64,000 nucleotides of DNA from Roseospira goensis (lineage in GTDB: Bacteria > Pseudomonadota > Alphaproteobacteria > Rhodospirillales > Rhodospirillaceae). Shown piece after piece: positions 8,815 to 19,318 of the stretch (the first letter of the stretch is position 1; each line of letters opens with the position of its first letter). The notes under the pieces were generated by a model that worked only from the letters and a program-made list of their open reading frames with translations, was not told where the DNA came from and did not search any database. The position numbers and the translations under genes are program-made. Location: assembly GCF_014197795.1 (NCBI RefSeq), contig NZ_JACIGI010000009.1, positions 62,001 to 126,000 on the forward strand. Reading direction: 5' to 3'.

Positions 8815-8959
8815 GGCGCGCGGCGCCCTCCTTCACGGCGGTGCGACGGGCGGTCTTTCACCCGTGCCGGTGTTCGCGTCTGGATACGGACCTTGCAGGC
8901 GGAGTCAACCGCCTCTCGATGGCCCTGTTCGATGGCCCTGTGATGGCGGGGCGGCCCGA

Positions 8960-10777
8960 TCAGGCGCCCACGCCCCCGGCCTGACCCCCGGCCTGACCGC
9001 TCGCCTGACCGCTCGCCTGACCGCTCGCCTGCCCCCCTGTCCCGGGCAGGCTGCGCGGCCCTGCGCCACCGCCACCGGCCCCGCCGGCCTGGGCCACCGG
9101 CTTGGGCTGCATGACCTTGGCCAGGATCTCCTTGCGCGGTCCGATGGCATCGACCATGCCACCCTTCAGGACCAGGATGGTGTCGACGGCGTTGAGCAGG
9201 GTCGGGCGGTGGGTGATGACGATGACGGTCTTGCCGGCCTCCTTGAGCCCGCGCAAGGCGTGCATGAGCGCGTTCTCGCCCTCGGAGTCCAGGTTGGCGT
9301 TGGGCTCGTCGAGCACCAGGAGCTGGGGCTCGCCGTACATCGCCCGGGCCAGCGCCACGCGCTGGCGCTGGCCGCCCGACAGCACCGCGCCGCTGGCGCC
9401 GATCTGGGTGTCGTAGCCCTCGGGCAGCGTCAGGATCATCTCGTGCACGCCGGCGCGCTGGGCGGCGCGCACCACCGCCTCGGGGTCGATCTCGGTGAAG
9501 CGGGCGATGTTCTCCGCCACCGTGCCCTCGAACAGCTCGACGTCCTGCGGCAGGTAGCCCAGGTGCTGACCCAGCGCCAGCTTGTCCCAATGCGCCATGT
9601 CGGCGCCGTCCAGGCGCACGGTGCCCTGGGCCGGCGGCCACACCCCCACCAGGACGCGCGCCAGCGTCGACTTGCCGGCCGCGCTGGGGCCGATGATGCC
9701 CAGCACCTCGCCCGGGGCGACCGCGAACGAGACCCCGCGCAGCACGATGGTGCGGCCGTCCGGCGGGCCGGCGACGACGCGTTCGGCGCTCAGGTTCCCC
9801 TCGGGCGCCGGCAGCGCCATACGCTCCTCGTCCATGCGGGTGCTCAGCAGCAACTCGCGCAGCCGGCCGTAGGCGGCGCGGGCGTTGGTGAAGTTGCGCC
9901 ACTGCGAGACCGCCTGCTCGACCGGCGCCAGCGCCCGGCCCATCAGGATGGACGCGGCGATCATCACACCCGGGCTGACGATCTGCTCGATCGCCAGGAA
10001 GGCGCCCGTGCCCAGGATGGCGATCTGCAGGAACATGCGCACCGACTTCGACGTCGCGATGATGACGCCGGCGCGGTCGCTGGCCTGGGACTGCAGCGCC
10101 AGCACCTTGCGATGGCGGTCCTTCCAGCGTTTCAGGATGCCAGGCATCATGCCCATGGCTTCCATGGCCTCGGCATTGCGCACGCTGGTGGAGACGTAGT
10201 TGTTGGCGTTGATGCTGGCCTGGTTGGCGCCCTTCAGCGGCTCGCGCGACCACAGCGCGTTCGCCAGCGCCAGACCGAAGATGACCACCGCGCCGGCGGT
10301 GGCGACCGCGCCCAGGAGGGGGTGCAGCAGGTACACGGCGGCCAGGAACAGCGGCACCCAGGGCGCGTCGATGAAGGCGATGAGGCCGGCGCCGGTCAGG
10401 AACTCGCGCACCGAATCGAGGTCGCGCAGGGCCTGCGCCTGACCGCCGCCGGGGGCCACCACACTGCGCCGGAACACCGCCGAGAACAGCGACGTGCCCA
10501 CCTGGCCGTCGAGCCACGCCCCCGCGCGCACCAGGATGCGACTGCGAATCGTCTCCAGAACGCCCATGATGATGAGCAGCCCGCCGGCCAGGATGGTCAG
10601 GCCGATGAGGGTCGGCTCGGAGCGGCTGGTGAGGACGCGGTCGTACACCTGAAGCATGTACAACGGCGCCACGAACATCAGAAGATTGATAAAAAAGCTG
10701 AAGACGAAGATCGACAGAAACGCGCCGCGACAGGCGCGCAGGGCGCGGTCCAGCTCGCTATGAAAGGTTTTCGCCAC
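8960..10777 (-). CDS. Type I secretion ABC transporter (permease-ATPase fusion, PrtD/AprD-like)
   Basis: 605 aa. The first ~310 residues hold the ABC exporter membrane domain ('FLSIFVFSFFINLLMFVAPLYMLQVYDRVL' region, helices to ~290). The ATPase domain follows: Walker A 'GPSAAGKSTL', signature 'LSGGQRQRVALARAMYG', Walker B 'LLVLDEPNANLDSEG' and H-loop 'VITHRPTLL'. There is no C39 peptidase domain at the N-terminus, so substrates probably carry a C-terminal uncleaved signal (PrtD type). The C-terminal ~45 residues are a Gly/Ala/Gln/Ser tail made by a 12-bp repeat and unlikely to be structured. It pairs with the adaptor gene downstream. A possible -10 (GATAAT, minus strand 10824-10819) lies 42 bp upstream. 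Confidence 0.93.
   Translation of the reverse strand: MAKTFHSELDRALRACRGAFLSIFVFSFFINLLMFVAPLYMLQVYDRVLTSRSEPTLIGLTILAGGLLIIMGVLETIRSRILVRAGAWLDGQVGTSLFSAVFRRSVVAPGGGQAQALRDLDSVREFLTGAGLIAFIDAPWVPLFLAAVYLLHPLLGAVATAGAVVIFGLALANALWSREPLKGANQASINANNYVSTSVRNAEAMEAMGMMPGILKRWKDRHRKVLALQSQASDRAGVIIATSKSVRMFLQIAILGTGAFLAIEQIVSPGVMIAASILMGRALAPVEQAVSQWRNFTNARAAYGRLRELLLSTRMDEERMALPAPEGNLSAERVVAGPPDGRTIVLRGVSFAVAPGEVLGIIGPSAAGKSTLARVLVGVWPPAQGTVRLDGADMAHWDKLALGQHLGYLPQDVELFEGTVAENIARFTEIDPEAVVRAAQRAGVHEMILTLPEGYDTQIGASGAVLSGGQRQRVALARAMYGEPQLLVLDEPNANLDSEGENALMHALRGLKEAGKTVIVITHRPTLLNAVDTILVLKGGMVDAIGPRKEILAKVMQPKPVAQAGGAGGGGAGPRSLPGTGGQASGQASGQASGQAGGQAGGVGA
8980..9027. repeat. 12-bp tandem repeat at the 3' end of the secretion ATPase gene
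   Basis: Copies of cctgaccgctcg start at 8992, 9004 and 9016, with a variant at 8980. The unit is four codons long and encodes repeated Ala-Ser-Gly-Gln in the exporter C-terminus, so copy-number change would keep the frame. Confidence 0.88.
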
Positions 10778-11412
10778 GCCTTGCTCCGTCTCGCGGCCCG
10801 GCGTCGCGGGCCGTTGTCATTATCTTGCACGGGGCGTCGCACCGAAGCGGTCTGCCCCACCCCTCGGGTCCGACCTCGAGTCAGCCTTGAGACCGTCCCG
10901 CACCCGTCCCGCTGCCGATCACGGCGCGCGCCGGATCGTCGCCACGGCCGCAGCCGGTCATGTCATGGCCGGTCATGGTCGGGGGATCATGCCGGCCGAA
11001 CTCCCCCTCCGGCGCCGGCGGCCCTCCCGAATTGGGCCTCTGGCGCCGCTTGTCAAGCGACGTGTGGTCGGCCGCCTGGTCCGGCGAAGCCCGGCTCCGG
11101 CAGGGCTTGAGTCCGCCCTGGCGACGCGTGTACAGTAACTGTTGAAGGGGTGGCGGATCCAGACTATTGTCCAGGACGCTTCCCGGGAGCGGGGTGCGCC
11201 CGATGGGGCCGACAGGGCCGACAGGGCCGGCGCGAGACCGGCGGCGGACGGCACGGTGGCGGACGGCACGGTGCGGACGGCACCGTACGGGCACGCGCCG
11301 GAACGGGCCAATCGCCAGCGGCCGGAGCCACCGGAATCGCCGGAGTGCACGACCGTGCCTGCGGTGGTGTCGTATCATCAACTCGTATGGTCAACCATGG
11401 GGACCTTGAACC
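10778..11412. other. 635-bp gap with promoter-like and repeat sequences, no convincing gene
   Basis: The gap lies between the divergent exporter and XRE genes. It holds the palindrome acagtaactgt (11132-11142) and a possible plus-strand promoter TTGAGT (11107) - 18 bp - TACAGT (11131). A 15-bp tandem repeat gcggacggcacggtg starts at 11244 (two exact copies plus a partial copy to 11287). The open frames crossing it lack coding character and family features. No tRNA or recognisable small RNA was seen. Confidence 0.6.
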
Positions 11413-11838
11413 GTGTATTCCCATCCGCAACAAGGGGCCGGCCCTGACGCACAGAAGCTGCGCCGCGCGGCGGGCCGATGGCTCAAGGCCCTGCGCGAAA
11501 AGCGCCAGCTTTCGCAGCGCCAGCTCGCCGCCCTGGTCGAGGTGGAGTACTACACGTTCATCTCCCAGATCGAGGCCGGGCGCGGCCGCATCCCGCCGGA
11601 CCGCTACGAATCCTGGGCCGCCGCCCTCGACGTCCCCGTGATCCCGTTCGTGAAGACCCTGATGGGCTTCTATGATCCGGTCACCCATCGCATCCTGTTC
11701 GGCCACGAGGCGCCGGCCCTGCCCGAAGACCTGCGTCCCCAGCCGGTGGCCGACGACGCCGCGGACGGCGGCGATGCGGCCGACGACGCCAAGGGATCCG
11801 GCGGCGCCCGGGTGGCCACCACCGGCGGTCACGGCTGA
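11413..11838 (+). CDS. XRE-family helix-turn-helix regulator
   Basis: 141 aa from a GTG start at 11413. Residues ~15-75 form a Cro/CI-type helix-turn-helix: 'LKALREKRQLSQRQLAAL' (helices 1-2), 'VEYYTFISQIEAGRGRI' (recognition helix) and 'PPDRYESWAAALDV' (final helix). The C-terminal ~40 residues are Asp/Ala/Gly-rich and probably disordered. Solo single-domain regulators of this type with 'YESWAAALDVPVIPFVKTLM' are common in alphaproteobacteria, but their targets are mostly unknown. It faces away from the secretion genes, with a long gap upstream, and converges on the ketosynthase gene. Its target is not apparent. Confidence 0.82.
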   Translation: MYSHPQQGAGPDAQKLRRAAGRWLKALREKRQLSQRQLAALVEVEYYTFISQIEAGRGRIPPDRYESWAAALDVPVIPFVKTLMGFYDPVTHRILFGHEAPALPEDLRPQPVADDAADGGDAADDAKGSGGARVATTGGHG

Positions 11839-11916
11839 CCCGCGAGCCACCGGCCACGTCCTCCACGCTTCACGCGACCCCCGGCGACACGAGTCGATCG
11901 GGCGCCGCGACCCGGC

Positions 11917-13134
11917 TCAGCCGGCCCGCCGCACTGCCAGCACCGCGTTGAGCCCGCCGAAGGCGAAGCTGCTCGACAGCGCCGTCTGAAGCGCGGCCGC
12001 CCGGCCGGTATTGGGCACCACGTCCAGCGGACAGTCCGGATCTGGCGCGGTGAAGTTCAGCGTCGCCGGGATGAAGCCCTCCTGCAACGCCACCACGCAG
12101 GCCACCAGTTCCAGCCCGCCGGCCGCCCCCAGCCCGTGGCCGTGGAACGACTTGGTCGACGACACCGGCACCGTTGCCGCCCGCTCCCCGAACACCGCGG
12201 CGATCACCTTGGCCTCGGTCGCGTCGTTGGCCATGGTGGCGGTGCCGTGGGCGTTGATGTAGTCCACCTGGTCGGGCGCCAGCCCGGCGTCGTCGAGGCA
12301 GGCCCGCACCGCTCGCGCCGCCCCGTCGACCGACGGGAAGGTGATGTCGCCGGCGTCCGCGCTCATGCCGAACCCGGCCATCTCCGCCAGCACCGGCGCC
12401 CCGCGCGCCGCCGCCGCCTCCCAGGCCTCCAGCACGAACACCCCGGCGCCCTCGCCCACGACCATCCCGGTGCGGTCCTTGCTGAACGGCCGGCAGGTGT
12501 CGCGCGAGACCACGCGCAGCGCCTCCCAGGCCTTCAGGTTGCCGAAGTTGACCAGGGCGTCGGTGCCGCCCACCACGGCGCGATCGACCATCCCGCTGCG
12601 CACCATGTGGACGCCCAGGCCGATGGCGTGGTTGGCGCTGGCGCAGGCGCTGGTGACGGCGAACGCCGGGCCGGTGATGCCGTGCGCCATGGTCACATGG
12701 CTGCACGCGGCGTTGCCCATGTAGCGCGGCACCGTGAACGGATTGACGCGGGTCTTGCCCTCCTTGAACAGGCGGGTGAACCCGTCCTGAAGGGTGGCGA
12801 TACCCGCGCCGCCGGTGCCGATGATGCAGGCCGTGCGCTGGCCGGCCGCCGGATCGGCGCGCAGATCCAGGCCGGCCATGGCGATGGCCTCGTCGGCGGC
12901 GGCCAGGCCGAACTGGGCGAACGGATCCAGGAGCGGCAGGCGGTCCTTGCCGAGCCGGGCCTCGGCGTCGAAGCCGCGCACCTGGCCGACAACGGTGATG
13001 CCCTTGGGCACCTCGTCCAGGCCCTCGGGGGGGCGCAGCCCGCCCGCCCCCTCAAGCAGGGCACGACGGAAGGTGGCGACGTCGGTCCCGATGGCGGACA
13101 CGACGCCCATGCCGGTGATGGCGACGCGGGTCAT
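11917..13134 (-). CDS. Beta-ketoacyl-ACP synthase (FabF/KAS II-like)
   Basis: 405 aa from ATG 13134 (MTRVAITGMGVVSAIG). It condenses malonyl-ACP with an acyl-ACP. The catalytic triad is complete: Cys164 in 'TSACASANHAI', His296 in 'INAHGTATMAND' and His333 in 'SFHGHGLGAAGG', after Lys328. It lies 42 bp downstream of a dedicated ACP gene, which in turn follows an LpxD-like acyltransferase gene. There is no fabD, fabG or fabZ nearby, so this is not the housekeeping fatty-acid cluster. A role in making or choosing a special acyl chain for lipid A or another envelope lipid is inferred from these neighbours. Confidence 0.9.
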   Translation of the reverse strand: MTRVAITGMGVVSAIGTDVATFRRALLEGAGGLRPPEGLDEVPKGITVVGQVRGFDAEARLGKDRLPLLDPFAQFGLAAADEAIAMAGLDLRADPAAGQRTACIIGTGGAGIATLQDGFTRLFKEGKTRVNPFTVPRYMGNAACSHVTMAHGITGPAFAVTSACASANHAIGLGVHMVRSGMVDRAVVGGTDALVNFGNLKAWEALRVVSRDTCRPFSKDRTGMVVGEGAGVFVLEAWEAAAARGAPVLAEMAGFGMSADAGDITFPSVDGAARAVRACLDDAGLAPDQVDYINAHGTATMANDATEAKVIAAVFGERAATVPVSSTKSFHGHGLGAAGGLELVACVVALQEGFIPATLNFTAPDPDCPLDVVPNTGRAAALQTALSSSFAFGGLNAVLAVRRAG

Positions 13135-13176
13135 GGACTGGGGTCCCGGACTGGATGGCGGCACGGGCGTGACCCG

Positions 13177-13428
13177 TCAGCCTTGCTTCTCGATCTCGGC
13201 GGCGACGGCGTCGATGACGTCGCCCAGGGTGCCAAAGTCACTGTCGAGGGTGTTGGCGTTGTAGGGGACCTCGATGTCGAACGCCTCCTCGACCGCGAAC
13301 ACGATCTCGACGAAGTCGAGGGAGGAGATCTCCAGGTCCTTGATGCGGGCCTCGCGGCTCAGGCGCTCGCGCGGCAGGTCGGTCTTCTCGACGACGATGT
13401 CGAAGATTTTCTGATCCAGATCGCTCAT
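13177..13428 (-). CDS. Acyl carrier protein (specialised paralogue)
   Basis: 83 aa, four-helix ACP. The phosphopantetheine site is Ser36 in 'EISSLDFVEIVFAVEEAFD'; the common 'DSL' motif here reads 'SSL'. Helix III and IV regions follow ('YNANTLDSDFGTLGDVIDAV'). It carries acyl chains as thioesters in the cytoplasm. It sits between the LpxD-like gene (46 bp upstream) and the ketosynthase gene (42 bp downstream), all on one strand, and so probably serves them specifically. The acidic composition is normal for ACPs. It is distinct from AcpXL in length and surroundings. Confidence 0.92.
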   Translation of the reverse strand: MSDLDQKIFDIVVEKTDLPRERLSREARIKDLEISSLDFVEIVFAVEEAFDIEVPYNANTLDSDFGTLGDVIDAVAAEIEKQG

Positions 13429-13474
13429 GATTCCCGGCCGTTGTTCTTGATCGTGGAAGACGCCCGTCCGCGCC

Positions 13475-14584
13475 TCACCCGGCGCCGTTGGCCCCGTCGT
13501 CGGCGTGCCGCCCCGGACGGACCGCCGCCTTGAGCGCCCTGACGTCGCGGAACAGCCCCTTCAGGCGCTGGGTGAGCATGTAGGTCTCAAAGGCCCGTTC
13601 GCGCTCCACCGCCGGCGTGCCGGCGTAGACGGCGCGACCCTTCAGGCTGGTGCCGACCCCGCTGCCCGCCGCCACCACGGCGTCGTCGCCGATGGTGACG
13701 TGGTCGGCCACGCCGACGCGTCCGGCCAGCACCACGCGGTCGCCGATGACGGCGCTGCCGGCTATGCCCACCTGCCCGCAGAGCATACAGTGGGCGCCGA
13801 CCCGCACGTTATGACCGATCAGCACCAGGTCGTCGATCTTGGTGTGGTCGCCGATGCGGGTATCGCTGAGGGTGCCCCGGTCCAGGCAGGCGCAGGCGCC
13901 GACCTCGACGTAGTCGCCCAGGGTGACCGCCGCCAGCGAGTGGATCCGCACCAGGCCGGTGTTGGTGGCGTCCACCCGCCCGGTCTCTTTGGCGCTCTCG
14001 ACGCTGCCCTTCTCCGGCGTGACGAAGCTGAAGCCGTCGGCGGCGATGCTGGCGTTGTGATGCAGGATGACATGGGCGCCCAGGGTGCTGCCCGACCCGA
14101 TGCGGGCGCCGGCATGGATCAAGCCGTGCGGCCCGATGCGCACCCCGGCGCCGATGGTGACATGGGAGCACACCACGGTTCCGGCGCCGATCTCGGCGCC
14201 GGCCCCGACGTGGACGAACGGCCCGATCGCCACCCCCTCGCCCAGGGTGACGCCGTCCTCGATCACCGCGCTGGGATGGACCCCGACCGGCACCGGCGGC
14301 GGCGGCGCGAACGCGCCGGTCAGCCCGGCCATCGCCAGGCGCGGCCGGCCGACGGCGACCAGCGCGCCGACGGCGCCCGCCGGCACCCGCGCCACGGCGT
14401 CGGCGGCGACCACCGCCACCTTGGCGGCGCTGTCCGCCAGCAGCGCGAGCAGCGTCCCGTCCATGGCGACCGCCACGTCGTCCGGCGCCCGCGCCTCGGC
14501 CGGATGGCAGGGCCGACGCACGGGCAGGGTTCCGTCGCCATGAAGGTCGGCGTGCAACAGGGCGGCCAGGTCAGCGGCATTCAT
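13475..14584 (-). CDS. lpxD: LpxD-like UDP-3-O-acylglucosamine N-acyltransferase
   Basis: 369 aa. An N-terminal uridine-binding-like domain (~1-95) is followed by a left-handed beta-helix made of hexapeptide repeats (~100-320, e.g. 'VHPSAVIEDGVTLGEGVAIG'). A C-terminal helical segment follows (~325-355, 'MLTQRLKGLFRDVRALK'). The catalytic histidine lies in 'VLIGHNVRVG', and 'HHNASIAADGFSFV' matches LpxD. The family transfers a 3-hydroxyacyl chain from ACP to UDP-GlcN in lipid A synthesis. The gene is not in the usual bamA-lpxD-fabZ-lpxA context but heads an LpxD-ACP-ketosynthase set. It may therefore be a second, specialised LpxD; this is inference. Confidence 0.88.
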   Translation of the reverse strand: MNAADLAALLHADLHGDGTLPVRRPCHPAEARAPDDVAVAMDGTLLALLADSAAKVAVVAADAVARVPAGAVGALVAVGRPRLAMAGLTGAFAPPPPVPVGVHPSAVIEDGVTLGEGVAIGPFVHVGAGAEIGAGTVVCSHVTIGAGVRIGPHGLIHAGARIGSGSTLGAHVILHHNASIAADGFSFVTPEKGSVESAKETGRVDATNTGLVRIHSLAAVTLGDYVEVGACACLDRGTLSDTRIGDHTKIDDLVLIGHNVRVGAHCMLCGQVGIAGSAVIGDRVVLAGRVGVADHVTIGDDAVVAAGSGVGTSLKGRAVYAGTPAVERERAFETYMLTQRLKGLFRDVRALKAAVRPGRHADDGANGAG

Positions 14585-14692
14585 GCGCAGGGATCCGGGA
14601 GACTCGGGGGCAGGGGCGTGATGGGTCGACCATAGAGGCTCGCCCCCGCCCTGGCAACGGGCGCCGGCCGTGGACGCCTCCGCCCGCCGCGG

Positions 14693-16105
14693 TCACGGGG
14701 CCAGGACGTCGGGCAGCGGCACGCCCGCCGCCCGCAGGGCCGTCCCCAGCGCGGCGCGCAGGCGCATCAGGCCGGCGGCGGTGTCGGACTCGCAGCGCGC
14801 CACCAGCACCGCCTGGGTGTTGGACGCCCGCAGCAGCCACCAGCCGTCGGGCGTGCTGACCCGCACCCCGTCCACCGCGCACACGGTGGCGCCCTCGGCG
14901 CGCAGGCGGGCGCGGATGCGGTCCATGACCGCGAACTTCTCGGCATCGGGACAGGGGAAGCGCAGTTCGGGGGTGTTGACCCGGCGCGGCATGGCATCCA
15001 GGCGGGTCGCCAGGGTCTCGCCCGCCGGCCAGCCCGCCACCATCCCCAGCAGCCGTACCGCCGCGTACAAGGCATCGTCGAAGCCGTAGTAACGGTCGGC
15101 GAAAAACAGGTGCCCGCTCATCTCGCCGGCCAGCGGGGCGCCGGTCTCGGCCATGCGGGCCTTGATGAGCGAATGCCCGGTGCGGACCATTTCCGGGCGC
15201 CCGCCCAGGGCGGCGATGCGGTCGAACAACACCTGACTGGCCTTGACGTCGGCCAGCACCAATGCCCCGGGATGCGCGGCCAGGACCGGCTCGGCCAGCA
15301 GGGCCAGGATCTGGTCGCCCCACAGGATGCGGCCCTGCCCGTCGATCACGCCCAGGCGGTCGCCGTCGCCGTCGAAGGCCAGGCCCAGGTCGGCGCCCTC
15401 CTGGGCCACCGCGGCGCGAAGCTGGTGCAGCGTCTCCGGGTCCGTGGGGTCGGGGTGATGGGCCGGGAAGGTGCCGTCCACCGCCCCGTTCAGCACCACA
15501 TGCCGGCCCGGCAGGCGCGCGGTCAGGCCCTCCAGCACCGCCGCGGCGGCGCCGTTGCCAGGATCCCAGACCACCGTCAGGGCGCGGTCGCCCCCATCCC
15601 AGTCCGCCGCCAACCGGTCCAGATAGGCGTCCGCGACCGGAGTCTCGTCCACCGTCCCGGCCGGCGGGGTCGACGGCGGCGCCTCGGCCGCCAGCCGGCC
15701 CAGCGCGGCGATATCGGCGCCGTACACCGGCCGCTCGGCCCGCGTCATCTTGAAGCCGTTGTGGTCCGGCGGGTTGTGCGAGCCGGTGACCATGATGCCG
15801 GCGTCGGCCGCCAGGTGGCGCACCGCGAAGTACAGCATCGGCGTCGGCCCCAGCCCGACGCGGCGGACCCGCGCGCCGGCCTCGACCAGGCCGAGGACCA
15901 GGGCGTCGTCCAGGGCCGGGGAACTCAGCCGCCCGTCGCGGCCGACGCAGACCGTCGCCCCGCCGCCCGGGGCGACCCAGCGGCCGAAGGCGCGCCCCAG
16001 GGCGCGGGCATCGGCGGCCGACAGGGTCTCGCCGACGATGCCGCGGATGTCGTATTCGCGCAGGATGGTGGGGTGCAGGGCGTGGCCTCCCTCGGGGTCC
16101 GGCAT
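14693..16105 (-). CDS. Phosphomannomutase/phosphoglucomutase (AlgC-type)
   Basis: 470 aa from ATG 16105. It interconverts hexose-6-P and hexose-1-P through a phosphoserine enzyme. The four domains are visible: 'HPTILREYDIRGIVG' start, active Ser109 in 'GIMVTGSHNPP', magnesium loop 'LAFDGDGDRLG', sugar loop 'LAGEMSGHLFF' and phosphate-binding 'LLRASNTQAVLVARCES'. The 'GEMSGH' loop is typical of bifunctional PMM/PGM. It lies 14 bp downstream of pgm in the galU-ugd-pgm run, giving mannose-1-P or glucose-1-P for GDP- and UDP-sugars used in envelope polysaccharides. Having two phosphohexomutases side by side suggests distinct sugar preferences. Confidence 0.94.
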   Translation of the reverse strand: MPDPEGGHALHPTILREYDIRGIVGETLSAADARALGRAFGRWVAPGGGATVCVGRDGRLSSPALDDALVLGLVEAGARVRRVGLGPTPMLYFAVRHLAADAGIMVTGSHNPPDHNGFKMTRAERPVYGADIAALGRLAAEAPPSTPPAGTVDETPVADAYLDRLAADWDGGDRALTVVWDPGNGAAAAVLEGLTARLPGRHVVLNGAVDGTFPAHHPDPTDPETLHQLRAAVAQEGADLGLAFDGDGDRLGVIDGQGRILWGDQILALLAEPVLAAHPGALVLADVKASQVLFDRIAALGGRPEMVRTGHSLIKARMAETGAPLAGEMSGHLFFADRYYGFDDALYAAVRLLGMVAGWPAGETLATRLDAMPRRVNTPELRFPCPDAEKFAVMDRIRARLRAEGATVCAVDGVRVSTPDGWWLLRASNTQAVLVARCESDTAAGLMRLRAALGTALRAAGVPLPDVLAP

Positions 16106-16119
16106 GGCGTGGTGCGCGA

Positions 16120-17787
<1,668 letters not shown>

Positions 17788-19155
17788 TCAGATCACGGGC
17801 GACGGCGACGTGGCATGCACCGCCGCCACCGCCTCGGCGTCCGGGGCCGGGGTGGGGCGGCCGACGCTGACGTAGCGGAAGCCGGCCGCCACCATGTCCG
17901 CCGGGGTGTAGACGTTGCGCAGGTCGATCATGACGGGGGCGGCCAGAGCCTCCTTCATGCGCGCGATGTTGAGGGCGCGGAACTCGTTCCACTCGGTCAG
18001 GATGACCACCGCGTCGGCACCGGTCATGGCGTCGTAGGCGTCGTCGCAGTAGGTGATGTCCGGCAGCAGCGGGCGCGCCTCGCCCATGCCCTCGGGATCG
18101 AAGGCGCGCACGGTCGCCCCGGCCTCGACCAGAGCGGGCACGATGTCCAGGCTGGGGGCGTCGCGCATGTCGTCGGTGTTGGGCTTGAAGGTCAGCCCCA
18201 GGATGGCGACGGTCTTGTCGGCTACCGTGCCGTCGCAGGCGGCGATGATGCGATCGGCCATGGCGCGCTTGCGCCTGGCGTTGATGTCGACCACGGTCTC
18301 GACGATACGCAGCGGGCTGCCGGCCTCCTGCGCCGTGGTGACCAGGGCCAGGGTGTCCTTGGGAAAGCACGAGCCGCCGTAGCCCGGCCCGGGGTGCAGG
18401 AACTTGCGGCCGATGCGGCCGTCGAGGCCGATGCCGCGGGCGACGTCGTGCACGTCGGCGCCGGTGTGCTCGCACAGGTCGGCGATCTCGTTGATGAAGG
18501 TGATCTTGGTGGCCAGGAAGGTGTTGGCCGCGTACTTGATCATCTCCGAGCTTTCCAGCGTGGTGAACAGGATCGGCGTCTCGATCAGGTACAGCACGCG
18601 ATAGAGCTGGCGCATCACCGCCTGGGCGCGCGGGCTGTCGGTGCCGATCACCACCCGGTCGGGGCGCATGAAGTCCTGAATGGCCGAGCCCTCGCGCAGG
18701 AACTCGGGGTTCGAGACCACGTCGAAGTCGGCGTCGGGCCGTTCCTCGCGGATGATGCGCGCCACCGCGCGGCCGGTGCCGACCGGCACCGTGGACTTGG
18801 TCACCACCACGGTATAGCCGGTCATGGCGCGGGCGATCTCGCGCGCCGCGGCGTAGACAAAGGACAGATCGGCGTGGCCGTCGCCGCGCCGGCTCGGGGT
18901 GCCGACGGCGATGAACACCGCCTGGGACTGCGCCACCGCGTCGGCCAGGTCGGTGGTGAACGACAGCCGCCCGGCGGCCACGTTGCTGCTCACCAGGGCC
19001 TCCAGGCCGGGCTCGTAGATCGGGATCTCGCCCTGCCGCAGGCGCTCGATCTTGGCGGCATCCTTGTCGACACAGATGACGTCGACGCCGAATTCGGAGA
19101 AGCAGGTGCCGGACACCAGACCGACGTAGCCGGTGCCGATCATCGAAATGCGCAT
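17788..19155 (-). CDS. ugd: UDP-glucose 6-dehydrogenase
   Basis: 455 aa. It oxidises UDP-glucose to UDP-glucuronate with two NAD+. The Rossmann motif 'MIGTGYVGLVSGTCFSEFG' is at the N-terminus, and 'VFIAVGTPSRRGDGHADLS' and 'KSTVPVGTG' are family signatures. Catalytic Cys263 lies in 'GPGYGGSCFPKDTLAL', and the central-domain lysine in 'SEMIKYAANTFLATKITFINE'. The C-terminal UDP-binding domain includes 'LGLTFKPNTDDMRDAPS'. It consumes the product of GalU, encoded upstream on the same strand beyond the hairpin array. UDP-glucuronate feeds acidic polysaccharide or LPS synthesis. Confidence 0.96.
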   Translation of the reverse strand: MRISMIGTGYVGLVSGTCFSEFGVDVICVDKDAAKIERLRQGEIPIYEPGLEALVSSNVAAGRLSFTTDLADAVAQSQAVFIAVGTPSRRGDGHADLSFVYAAAREIARAMTGYTVVVTKSTVPVGTGRAVARIIREERPDADFDVVSNPEFLREGSAIQDFMRPDRVVIGTDSPRAQAVMRQLYRVLYLIETPILFTTLESSEMIKYAANTFLATKITFINEIADLCEHTGADVHDVARGIGLDGRIGRKFLHPGPGYGGSCFPKDTLALVTTAQEAGSPLRIVETVVDINARRKRAMADRIIAACDGTVADKTVAILGLTFKPNTDDMRDAPSLDIVPALVEAGATVRAFDPEGMGEARPLLPDITYCDDAYDAMTGADAVVILTEWNEFRALNIARMKEALAAPVMIDLRNVYTPADMVAAGFRYVSVGRPTPAPDAEAVAAVHATSPSPVI

Positions 19156-19318
19156 GACGGACGGGTCCCCCTTCGCCGCGGGTAAGCTTCGGGCGCCGGA
19201 CCCGAGCCGCCGGTCGCCCTTCGTCGACGCTCTACAGGGAAGCCGACCGGCAGGCCAGCGTCAATCCGATGATGGCGGTCCTGCGGCCCGCCCTCTCCTC
19301 GACCGGCAAGACCCGCCC

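Noticed and set aside
6589-8943. 784-codon plus-strand frame opposite dapB and the secretion adaptor
   Set aside because: Antisense shadow with no domain; both minus-strand genes are intact.
8327-11110. 927-codon plus-strand frame opposite the secretion ATPase
   Set aside because: Low-complexity Arg/His/Gln translation, antisense to a well conserved ABC transporter.
10881-11381. Small genes in the gap before the XRE regulator
   Set aside because: Overlapping frames on both strands are Arg/Pro/Gly-rich, with no ribosome sites or family resemblance.
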